The notes beneath the pieces are model-generated. The model ran no database searches and was not told the origin of the DNA. It worked only from the letters and a program-made list of their open reading frames with translations. A DNA stretch of 49,612 bases from G020348185 sp964525045 (GTDB lineage Bacteria; Nitrospirota; Nitrospiria; Nitrospirales; UBA8639). Each line of letters starts with the position of its first letter. Position 1 is the first letter of the stretch. This document shows, in pieces, positions 42,492-49,612 of the stretch. The stretch covers positions 1-49,612 of the forward strand of contig CAZGFD010000029.1 in NCBI GenBank assembly GCA_964525045.1. The letters run 5' to 3'. The position numbers and the translations under genes are program-made.

Positions 42492-44810
42492 ATGAACTTC
42501 CTGACCGGCTCTGTCAGCCCAGCCAGAAAATATCCTCGTCAACGCGCTCCGGTCGCTCGACCCAAAGAGGCCGAATTGCGCATGAAACAAGAAACGAGGA
42601 GAAAAGCTCGCCACCTCAAGCCTGTGTGGATTGTCCTCCTCCTGCTCATTCCTTGCCTGGCGCTGACGGCCTATTATGCCAGATACGGAATGTCAGGGCC
42701 TATCCAGCCGGATTCCATCATACCCAGCCCCAGCTATGCACTGGTGTTATTCCTGGTGTATTTGGATAGTGTCGGGTTGGTTGTCCTGACGCTGTTGTTA
42801 TCCAGAAATATCATTAAAGCCTATTTTGAAAAAAGACATCGCCTGATAGGGTCAGGATTTCGCGCAAAGCTTATTGCGGCATTTATTGGTTTTGCTTTGA
42901 TCCCGACTGTGCTCCTGGCTACCGTGGCCAGCGGTGTCATAAGCGAAGTGATCGAAGTCTGGTTTAACGATCAGATCATGCAGGTGATGAAGGATTCTGA
43001 AGATGTCACGACCGTCTACCATGAGGAACGAGTAGCCTTGGCGGTAAATAGTGCCAGAGCCATCAGTCAGGAAATATTCCGTGAACCTGGAATTTTGAAT
43101 CCCGAACATCGAGAATTGCTCATGGCTGCGATGGCAAGGAAACGGACAGAGTACAATCTGGCCGGAGTCGAAGTGTTTTCTCCCAAAATGGAGACATTGG
43201 CGCGCATGGTCCATCCAGAGTTGACTGATGCTGTGCTGAGCCTCCCCGTGGGGCAACTGGTCCTTCAGGTATTAGATTCGGGAGAGGCCCTGACCTCCGT
43301 TCAAGAGTCAACAGTCGGCAGGCTCATTCGTGCGGCCATGCCAATTTTTTCCAGCCGGAATAGCGCAATCGTGCAAGGAGTCGTCGTCGTATCTTCCTAT
43401 GTTCCTGAATCGATGCTCGCCAAAATGGAAGGCATTGCGAAAAATTTCAGTGATTACCGTCAAATCAAGGCGATGAAAGATCCCATAAAATGGGGCGCGT
43501 ATCTGTTTGTCGCGGTCGTCACCGTTCTTATCCTTTTTGGCGCGACCTGGTTTGGTTTTTATGTGGCTCGAGGGATTACCGTTCCGATTCAGCGATTAGC
43601 TGAAGGAACTGAGGCAGTCGCCAAGGGTGATTTAGATGTGAAAATTGCCGTGAATGCGACGGATGAAATTGGAACATTGGTCGACTCCTTCAACCGGATG
43701 ACGGCTGATCTGCGACAAAGCAAAACTAATCTGGAGGAAGCGAATCTATCACTGGTTCAATCGAATGTCGAAATTGATCAGCGGCGCGCTTATACTGAAG
43801 CCGTGGTCGAGACGATTGCGTCCGGGGTGCTTTCCATTGATGTGGCTGGGATCATTACAAATTTTAATCCATCAGCCGAAAGGATCGTGGGCGTGAGTAG
43901 TGAACGACTTCGAGGACGGCCTGTCTTTGAGGCCTTCAAGGAATACGATTTGCAACTCTTTCAGCAAGCCTACGATCGAGTCTTGGCTGATGGGCGTGAT
44001 AGTTTGACCTTGGAAGGACAAATGGAAGCGCATGGAATGCTCTTGACCATTGGCCTGAACGTGTCACGCATGCGCAATGATGCCGGGAAAGATTTAGGGT
44101 TTGTGTTTGTGTTTGAAGATCGAACCGAACTGATCAAAGCACAAAAGGCCGCAGCTTGGCAGGAAGTGGCACAACGGATTGCTCACGAAATTAAAAACCC
44201 GTTGACGCCTATTCAGTTGTCGGCCCAACGGCTTCGAAAAAAGTTTTTTGAGAAATCCTCAGGATTTGAAGAAATCTTTGATCAGTCCACCGGTGTGATT
44301 GTGAGCGAAGTGAGCAGTCTGAAACGAATGGTCGATGAATTTTCAAAATTTGCCCGGATGCCGGCTCCTCAGATGAACCGAGTATCTCTCCATGATCTTG
44401 TTGAGAAGGTGGTTTCCCTTTATGATGGGGCCCATCGGGATGTTGCATTCGTTTTGAACTTGGATGAAACACTTCCACCCATCAATTGCGACCCTGAACA
44501 AATTCGACGTGTCTTTGTGAATTTATTCGACAATGCTATCCAAGCCATGGGTCAAAGAGGACATATCTGGGTAACGAGCCAATGCGATCGTCGACGTCAT
44601 CGTGCCATTGTCCGAGTGGCTGATGAGGGGACCGGCATTCTCCCGGAGGATCAGAAAAAATTATTCATTCCCTATTTTTCCAAAAAACGATCGGGAACGG
44701 GGTTGGGGTTGGCCATTGTACAACGGATTATCACGGACCATAATGGGTCCATTCGTGTTGAGAATAATACCCCACAGGGTGCCGTGTTTACCTTCGAACT
44801 TCCCGTATAA
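42492..44810 (+). CDS. ntrY: NtrY-like sensor histidine kinase
   Basis: A 772-residue sensor. Two to four N-terminal membrane segments lie near residues 45-65, 82-103, 120-150 and 335-360. An extracytoplasmic region lies between them, then HAMP (about 360-415), PAS (about 425-540), HisKA with His565 in RIAHEIKNPLTPIQL and HATPase (about 665-770). In proteobacteria NtrY phosphorylates NtrX and relates to nitrogen, redox or envelope state. Here the response regulator gene follows by 29 bp. ATG 42492 is used, but ATG 42582 (with AGAGG upstream) is an alternative, giving 742 residues. Confidence 0.9.
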   Translation: MNFLTGSVSPARKYPRQRAPVARPKEAELRMKQETRRKARHLKPVWIVLLLLIPCLALTAYYARYGMSGPIQPDSIIPSPSYALVLFLVYLDSVGLVVLTLLLSRNIIKAYFEKRHRLIGSGFRAKLIAAFIGFALIPTVLLATVASGVISEVIEVWFNDQIMQVMKDSEDVTTVYHEERVALAVNSARAISQEIFREPGILNPEHRELLMAAMARKRTEYNLAGVEVFSPKMETLARMVHPELTDAVLSLPVGQLVLQVLDSGEALTSVQESTVGRLIRAAMPIFSSRNSAIVQGVVVVSSYVPESMLAKMEGIAKNFSDYRQIKAMKDPIKWGAYLFVAVVTVLILFGATWFGFYVARGITVPIQRLAEGTEAVAKGDLDVKIAVNATDEIGTLVDSFNRMTADLRQSKTNLEEANLSLVQSNVEIDQRRAYTEAVVETIASGVLSIDVAGIITNFNPSAERIVGVSSERLRGRPVFEAFKEYDLQLFQQAYDRVLADGRDSLTLEGQMEAHGMLLTIGLNVSRMRNDAGKDLGFVFVFEDRTELIKAQKAAAWQEVAQRIAHEIKNPLTPIQLSAQRLRKKFFEKSSGFEEIFDQSTGVIVSEVSSLKRMVDEFSKFARMPAPQMNRVSLHDLVEKVVSLYDGAHRDVAFVLNLDETLPPINCDPEQIRRVFVNLFDNAIQAMGQRGHIWVTSQCDRRRHRAIVRVADEGTGILPEDQKKLFIPYFSKKRSGTGLGLAIVQRIITDHNGSIRVENNTPQGAVFTFELPV

Positions 44811-44839
44811 CGTGGTCGGACTCGATGTGAGAGGAAACT

Positions 44840-46213
44840 GTGGCCAATAATATTTGTATCGTGGATGATGAGCCGGCGATCCTGAATACGCTGAGTAGCA
44901 TTCTGGAAGATGAAGGCTATCAAATTTCAGTTGCCAAGAGCGGCCATGAGGCCTTGAAATTGGTTCGCAGTGAACAGCCAGATGTGGTGTTATTGGACAT
45001 TTGGATGCCGGAGCTCGATGGGCTCGAAACCCTTAAACGACTAAGACAGCAGCACCCTTCTCTTCTGGTTATTATGATGTCGGGCCATGGGTCAATCGAA
45101 ACGGCGGTGAAAGCCACGAAATTAGGTGCCTATGATTATCTCGAAAAGCCCTTGGATTTGGAAAAAGTCACCATCCTGGTCAGAAATGCCCTCCACCAGC
45201 GAAAATTAGAAGAAGAAAACCTCAACCTTCGCATTCAGGTTGAACGGCGGTTTGAATTAGTGGGATCCTCCCCAGCCATGGAACGGCTAAGACAATTAAT
45301 CGCCATGGCGGCCCCCACGAACAGTCGGGTTCTCATTTCCGGGCCCAATGGAACCGGAAAAGAGTTAGTGGCTCGAGCCATCCATCTGCAAAGTCAACGA
45401 GCGAGTCGTCCGTTTGTGGAAATCAATTGCGCCGCCATTCCTGAAACACTTATTGAAAGTGAGTTGTTTGGCCATGAGCGAGGAGCCTTCAGCGGGGCCA
45501 CGTCCATGAAGCGAGGGAAGTTTGAGCTGGCCGATGGCGGGACGTTGTTTTTAGATGAGATTGGAGATATGAGTCTTGCGACCCAAGCCAAGGTCCTTCG
45601 TGTCCTTCAAGAACAACAATTTACCCGGGTGGGAGGAACCAAATTATTAAAGGTTCAGGTTCGGGTACTGGCCGCCTCGAATAAAGATCTCTCTGAAGAA
45701 ATTGCCAAAGGAACCTTTAGGGAAGATCTGTATTATCGATTGAATGTGCTCCCCATTGTTGTCCCCACCCTACGGGAGCGGCGGGATGATATTCCGATAT
45801 TGGCCCAACATTTTTTACGATTGCATGCTGAGGAACAAGGCATCAAGCCAAAGGAACTGACCAAGCCGGCTGTGGAGTGTCTCCAGCAACATGATTGGCC
45901 GGGAAATATTCGCGAACTCCGAAATCTGGTTGAACGGTTGCTGATTATGGTTTCTCACACCGTCATCGATCGACCTGATGTTGAAACATTTTTGCAAGGT
46001 CGCAGTACCTCGGCTCATCACCCTCATTCCGTAGAAGGGTTTTTTTCATCACTTCGAGATGCGCGGAATGCTTTTGAGCGTGAGTACATTACAACCAAGC
46101 TACGAGAGAACAGCTGGAATGTTTCCAAAACTGCTGACGATTTAAAAATCGAACGTAGCCATCTTCATCGAAAAATCAAATTATTAAATGTTGAACTCCA
46201 CTCAGACAATTGA
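44840..46213 (+). CDS. ntrX: NtrX-like sigma54 response regulator
   Basis: A 457-residue regulator. The receiver domain (1-115) has phospho-acceptor Asp53 (LLDIWMP) and Lys103. The AAA+ domain (about 145-370) has Walker A GPNGTGKE and the sigma54-contact loop reads GAFSGA in place of GAFTGA. A Fis-type HTH (about 420-450) ends the chain. GTG 44840 is preceded by AGAGGAAACT. Ser for Thr is conservative, so sigma54 activation may persist but is not certain. It is encoded with NtrY and overlaps rlmD by 26 bp. Confidence 0.92.
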   Translation: MANNICIVDDEPAILNTLSSILEDEGYQISVAKSGHEALKLVRSEQPDVVLLDIWMPELDGLETLKRLRQQHPSLLVIMMSGHGSIETAVKATKLGAYDYLEKPLDLEKVTILVRNALHQRKLEEENLNLRIQVERRFELVGSSPAMERLRQLIAMAAPTNSRVLISGPNGTGKELVARAIHLQSQRASRPFVEINCAAIPETLIESELFGHERGAFSGATSMKRGKFELADGGTLFLDEIGDMSLATQAKVLRVLQEQQFTRVGGTKLLKVQVRVLAASNKDLSEEIAKGTFREDLYYRLNVLPIVVPTLRERRDDIPILAQHFLRLHAEEQGIKPKELTKPAVECLQQHDWPGNIRELRNLVERLLIMVSHTVIDRPDVETFLQGRSTSAHHPHSVEGFFSSLRDARNAFEREYITTKLRENSWNVSKTADDLKIERSHLHRKIKLLNVELHSDN

Positions 46214-47564
46214 TGGAAATGTGCCGATAACGGACCCTGAGGGCGGTCGGCATATCCCAGCCTCATCGGTGTTATCAATTGAAAAACTTGTGGCGGGAGG
46301 ACAAGGCTTGGGACGGGTGGGCTCTCAGGTTGTATTGGTGCCTGGAGGACTGCCTGGGGAAACTCTGTCTGTCCACATTGGTGACAAACGTCGGGGTGTG
46401 CACCAAGCCGAAATCCTACAAATTATTCAACCGTCGGTCGATCGTGTAGATCCTTCATGTAGTATAGCGGGGGAATGTGGCGGTTGCCAGTTTCAACATC
46501 AAGCCTACCAGAGTCAACTGACCCAAAAGCGGAATTTGCTTCAAGACACGATTTTGCGAATTGGGAAACTCTCCATTCCTGAAATTCCGCCGGTCGTCCC
46601 TTCACCCCGGGCGTTTCATTACCGGACAACGGTTCGTTTTGTGGTTTTTAAAGAGGGCAGCGGGTTTCAACTGGGTTTCTTTAGGCAAGGGACCCGACTT
46701 CCGATTCAATCTACCCATTGTCTCTTAATCCCAGAGCCTGCCAAAGAGGTGGTAACCAAAGTGGCCCGGTATCTTTCTGCCAAGCGAACCCTTCCAGTAT
46801 TTTTGGAAAGCCTTGAAGTTCGTTGGTCAGAATATTCGAGCCAAGGGTTGTTGATCTTCCGGGGAAAGTGTCGGCAGAAGGGTGAAGCCCTTGCATTGCT
46901 GGAGGGGTTGGGATCCTTGAAGGAAGTGGCCGGGTTCGTTTTTGAAAATGCGCAATCAGATCGTGGTCGTGGATCAAAATCCTCCTTTGTCCTTGCCGGG
47001 CAGGATCATCTCATTGAACGATTTCATGCGTTGACATTACGGATAGGGCATCGTTCGTTCTTGCAGGCCAATTGGCCGGTATATGAAGCGATAGGCGAAA
47101 GGCTTTTGGAATGGGGGGAAGATCTCAAGGGGGATCGTATTCTCGAGCTCTATGCCGGTGTGGGGGCTCTGGGAATGACCCTTGCCCGAAAGGGAGCCCT
47201 GGTCACCATTGTGGAAACCAATCCCTGGGCGCTCGCCGATGCTCGTCGCTCCGCAACTCTCAATCACGTTGGTCGATGCCGGTTTCGAATGGAAACCGCT
47301 GAGGCGTATTTGTCCAGCACCAATAACGGAGATTATGAAGCCATCATGCTCGATCCACCTCGAACCGGTCTGAGCACCAAGGTGATACAAGAATTAGGCC
47401 GGATTTTGGTCCCCCGTATCTTTTATGTTTCCTGTGATCCGGCGACCTTAGCGCGGGACCTTTCCCGTTTAGGTTCCTTTGGGTATAGCATTCTCCGGAT
47501 TCAACCCTTTGATATGTTTCCCCAGACTGCCCATATTGAAACACTCGTTGAGCTTACGTTGTAG
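46188..47564 (+). CDS. rlmD: 23S rRNA (uracil-C5)-methyltransferase RlmD/RumA-type
   Basis: A 458-residue SAM-dependent methyltransferase. A TRAM domain (about 25-80) precedes a [4Fe-4S] site with Cys91, Cys97, Cys100 and Cys178, then the catalytic domain. The latter has ELYAGVGALGMTLARKG and the nucleophile Cys416 in YVSCDPATLARDL. The family forms m5U in 23S rRNA (position 1939 in E. coli) or other m5U sites; the exact target is an inference. It overlaps ntrX by 26 bp, indicating coupled expression. A repeat element begins at its stop codon. Confidence 0.9.
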   Translation: MLNSTQTIDGNVPITDPEGGRHIPASSVLSIEKLVAGGQGLGRVGSQVVLVPGGLPGETLSVHIGDKRRGVHQAEILQIIQPSVDRVDPSCSIAGECGGCQFQHQAYQSQLTQKRNLLQDTILRIGKLSIPEIPPVVPSPRAFHYRTTVRFVVFKEGSGFQLGFFRQGTRLPIQSTHCLLIPEPAKEVVTKVARYLSAKRTLPVFLESLEVRWSEYSSQGLLIFRGKCRQKGEALALLEGLGSLKEVAGFVFENAQSDRGRGSKSSFVLAGQDHLIERFHALTLRIGHRSFLQANWPVYEAIGERLLEWGEDLKGDRILELYAGVGALGMTLARKGALVTIVETNPWALADARRSATLNHVGRCRFRMETAEAYLSSTNNGDYEAIMLDPPRTGLSTKVIQELGRILVPRIFYVSCDPATLARDLSRLGSFGYSILRIQPFDMFPQTAHIETLVELTL

Positions 47565-47728
47565 GGAATGTTGAAAAAGACCACCAGCGGCGTTCTCGGT
47601 CTTTTGTCGTGCTCACGTACTCTCGTGTACGCTCCGCTCGCCAAAAGCCCTGCGGCCTTGCCCGTGGAAAGGCGCGTCTTGGCGCGCCGGGGTTGGGGGG
47701 GTAAGAAAGGGCCTTTTTGAACAGTCCC
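47564..47728. repeat. MITE-like TTGAAAAA-bounded element, copy 3
   Basis: A 165-bp element with ends GGGAATGTTGAAAAAGA and CCTTTTTGAACAGTCCC. The core CTCACGTACTCTCGTGTACGCTCC matches copies 1 and 2. It fills nearly the whole gap between rlmD and purM, starting at the last base of the rlmD stop. The purM ATG lies 18 bp after its end. Confidence 0.88.
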
Positions 47729-47746
47729 TTTAATGGAAAATTGGCT

Positions 47747-48784
47747 ATGACAACCTATCGTGAGGCCGGTGTTGATATTGAGGGTGGCGATGAATTTGTG
47801 AAGCGTATTGCTTCTCGCGTTCGCACGACCTTCAGAAAAGAAGTGATCGGGGGACTCGGAGGATTTGGTGGTCTTTTTCGATTTCCTTCAGAACGTTTCA
47901 AAGAACCGGTACTCGTTTCGGGGACCGATGGGGTTGGGACAAAATTAAAGATCGCGCAGTTGGTGGGGCGCCACAATACCATTGGCATTGATCTGGTCGC
48001 GATGTGTGTGAATGATATTTGCGTGGGTGGGGCGGAGCCGTTGTTTTTTCTCGATTATTTGGCAACGGGAAAGCTTGATGTCTCGATAGGGGAGTCGATT
48101 GTTGAAGGAATTGTCACTGGGTGCAAAGAAGCCGGTTGTGCTCTGATTGGTGGCGAGACCGCGGAAATGCCTTCTTGTTACCCTGAAGGAGAATATGATT
48201 TAGCCGGGTTTGCAGTCGGGGTAGTGGAGCGAGCCAATATCGTTGATGGCAGCCGGATCGAAGTCGGAAATGTCCTTATTGGGTTGCCGTCAACCGGGCT
48301 TCACAGTAATGGCTATACCCTTGCCCGTCACGTTCTGTTGGACAGACAAGAGTGGACCATCGATACTCATATTGAAGAATTGAACCACTCTCTCGGGGAG
48401 ACTCTTCTGGAACCGACGAAAATTTATGCCAAGCCAATTCTTTCATTTTTGAGCAACAGCTCTGTGCATGGCATGGCTCATGTTACTGGGGGGGGGCTTA
48501 CCGGCAATCTCCCTCGTATTCTTCCCCAACATTGTCAAGCTGCGCTGAAATTTAAATCGTGGCCCATACCACCGATTTTTCAAATCATTCAACAAACCGG
48601 AAACATTAATCAAGAAGAAATGTATAGAGTGTTTAATATGGGAATCGGTTTGGTCTTGGCGGTCCCTCAAGCGGAAGTGGATACCATCATGAGTATGGCC
48701 AAAGAGTTCAGTGATTCTGGGTACATCATTGGAGAAATTCGCAAAAGGGCCGAAGGTAGTTCCTCGGTCTGTTTCCTCAACTAA
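47747..48784 (+). CDS. purM: Phosphoribosylformylglycinamidine cyclo-ligase
   Basis: A 345-residue PurM (AIR synthetase), making aminoimidazole ribotide from FGAM with ATP in purine synthesis. It starts TYREAGVDIEGGDEFV. SGTDGVGTKLKIA (58-70) and VAMCVNDICVGGAEPLFF are the ATP and magnesium signatures; GGLTGNLPRILP is C-terminal. ATG 47747 begins at the family N-terminus. The longer frame from 47717 starts within the repeat and is rejected. The ribosome binding site is weak. It is followed by purN 12 bp later. Confidence 0.96.
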   Translation: MTTYREAGVDIEGGDEFVKRIASRVRTTFRKEVIGGLGGFGGLFRFPSERFKEPVLVSGTDGVGTKLKIAQLVGRHNTIGIDLVAMCVNDICVGGAEPLFFLDYLATGKLDVSIGESIVEGIVTGCKEAGCALIGGETAEMPSCYPEGEYDLAGFAVGVVERANIVDGSRIEVGNVLIGLPSTGLHSNGYTLARHVLLDRQEWTIDTHIEELNHSLGETLLEPTKIYAKPILSFLSNSSVHGMAHVTGGGLTGNLPRILPQHCQAALKFKSWPIPPIFQIIQQTGNINQEEMYRVFNMGIGLVLAVPQAEVDTIMSMAKEFSDSGYIIGEIRKRAEGSSSVCFLN

Positions 48785-48796
48785 GGAGATCGTTTG

Positions 48797-49465
48797 GTGC
48801 GTGTGCTGAAGATAGGAGTATTGGTTTCGGGGAGGGGGTCCAATTTGCAAGCGATTCATGGCGCTATTCAATCGGGAGCTCTTCAGGCTTCTATCGCCGT
48901 CGTAATCAGTAACAAGAAAGAGGCTCCCGGGTTGGCCCGCGCAAAGGCTGAAGGGCTTCCCTGTGTCTTTCACGATCCAAAGGCGTTTGCTGGAGAGGCC
49001 AATGCCCGGGAAGCCTATGATCAAGCCCTTGTTGAGATTTTAAAAAACTATGGAGTAGACCTGGTCATACTCGCCGGTTACATGAGAATTGTTACCTCGA
49101 CTCTCATCAACAGGTACCAATGGAAAATGATGAATATTCATCCTTCCTTGCTTCCCGCCTTTCCCGGATTATCAGCGCAGCAGCAAGCCCTGGATTGGGG
49201 AGTGAAAATCAGCGGGTGTACCGTCCATTTTGTCACGGAGGGGGTGGATGAAGGTCCCATCATTCTTCAAGCGGCTGTCCCTGTCAGGGAAGGAGATACC
49301 GCTGATTCCCTTTCGTCCCGAATCCTAAAAGAGGAACATCGGATCTATCCGGAAGCCATTCAGCTTTTTGCCGAAGGACGATTGCAGATTCAAGGGCGAC
49401 AGGTGAAAATTTTGCCTCAATCGGTAGGGGAGGTCACTAGCTTGAAACCTAAGACTTGTGTATAA
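48797..49465 (+). CDS. purN: Phosphoribosylglycinamide formyltransferase
   Basis: A 222-residue PurN (GART) using 10-formyl-THF to make FGAR. The N-terminus has VLVSGRGSNLQA for phosphoribosyl binding. The catalytic site NIHPSLLPAFPGL (Asn, His) and Asp in GVDEGPIILQA are all present. The region after PGL (SAQQQALDWG) differs from the more usual H-T/A-H but keeps QAL. GTG 48797 is preferred because AAGGAG lies eight bases upstream; TTG 48794 is slightly too close. It forms an operon with purM. Confidence 0.95.
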   Translation: MRVLKIGVLVSGRGSNLQAIHGAIQSGALQASIAVVISNKKEAPGLARAKAEGLPCVFHDPKAFAGEANAREAYDQALVEILKNYGVDLVILAGYMRIVTSTLINRYQWKMMNIHPSLLPAFPGLSAQQQALDWGVKISGCTVHFVTEGVDEGPIILQAAVPVREGDTADSLSSRILKEEHRIYPEAIQLFAEGRLQIQGRQVKILPQSVGEVTSLKPKTCV

Positions 49466-49513
49466 TTCCTTCCACTTCCCTACCGTTGCCAAAATAACTC
49501 AATAAAAATTTGT

Positions 49514-49589
49514 GGGGGGCTAGCTCAGTTGGGAGAGCGCGACGTTCGCAACGTCGAGGTCGGGGGTTCAATTCCCCTGCCCTCCACCA
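49514..49589 (+). tRNA. tRNA-Ala (CGC)
   Basis: GGGGGGC pairs with GCCCTCC, including the G3-U70 wobble that marks tRNA-Ala. Discriminator A and CCA are encoded. Anticodon stem CGACG/CGTCG holds loop TTCGCAA, giving anticodon CGC for GCG codons. D-arm GCTCAGTTGGGAGAGC and T-arm GGGGGTTCAATTCCCC are standard. Confidence 0.97.
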
Positions 49590-49612
49590 GCCTTCGCCGG
49601 TCCGTTCCGGAG

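Noticed and set aside
42212..42493. Minus-strand open frame of 93 codons before ntrY
   Set aside because: No recognisable domain and no ribosome binding site seen; probably chance, though the gap is otherwise empty.
47717..47746. Upstream TTG start for purM
   Set aside because: The added ten codons lie in and next to the repeat end, and the PurM family N-terminus begins at ATG 47747.

Overview
The window looks like a piece of a Nitrospira-type (Nitrospirota) chromosome, probably a lower-GC marine-like lineage. This is an inference from gene content: periplasmic copper nitrite reductase NirK next to a Crp/Fnr regulator, a squalene-synthase-type enzyme beside a cupredoxin, LPS heptosyltransferase-type genes, an NtrY/NtrX pair, and long intergenic repeat elements bounded by TTGAAAAA/TTTTTGAA ends. 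No rRNA or species marker is present, so the assignment is provisional. There is no sign of a prophage, integrative element, CRISPR array or intact insertion sequence.

Layout. Positions 1-7635 hold a heptamer tandem array followed by seven co-directional glycosyltransferases (three GT2, two GT4, two GT9), which look like an LPS/core or surface-glycan assembly operon. Positions 7823-10047 hold two unrecognised minus-strand genes, one a lipoprotein built from an internal duplication. After an empty stretch come a small cyclic-nucleotide-binding-domain protein, a Phd/YefM-RelE/ParE toxin-antitoxin pair with a clear sigma-70 promoter, tRNA-Ser(GCT), a small acidic protein, a DsbA-like periplasmic thiol protein and a cupin.

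Positions 14352-18067 carry nirK, a Crp/Fnr regulator and transketolase, all on the minus strand. A near-perfect FNR-type box sits directly upstream of nirK at class II spacing. Next come a small lipoprotein, an ACT-domain malic enzyme, and a two-gene unit of circularly permuted ATP-grasp plus an alpha-E/transglutaminase fusion. A Gld-type ABC exporter operon (ATPase, permease, GldG-like, DUF4340) follows, split by two tandem palindromic repeats. Pal, a lipid-linked-sugar GT2/GT-C pair and HtpX complete this envelope-related stretch.

Positions 34445-37107 hold a cupredoxin overlapping a squalene/phytoene synthase, then a convergent group with a bacterial ferredoxin lacking one ligand cysteine, an unknown protein and a thioredoxin-fold [2Fe-2S] ferredoxin. 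The rest is mostly housekeeping: alanine dehydrogenase, tRNA-Pro(CGG), a membrane-anchored rhodanese, MazG, DUF1844, ntrY-ntrX-rlmD, purM-purN and tRNA-Ala(CGC).

Three repeat families stand out: (i) a TTGAAAAA-bounded MITE-like element in three copies, (ii) a GTTTCRR/CGAAACC heptamer family, including the 13-copy array at the left edge, and (iii) an AATATC-rich palindrome in two tandem copies inside the ABC operon. All start choices, promoters and functions are read from sequence alone; no database search was run.
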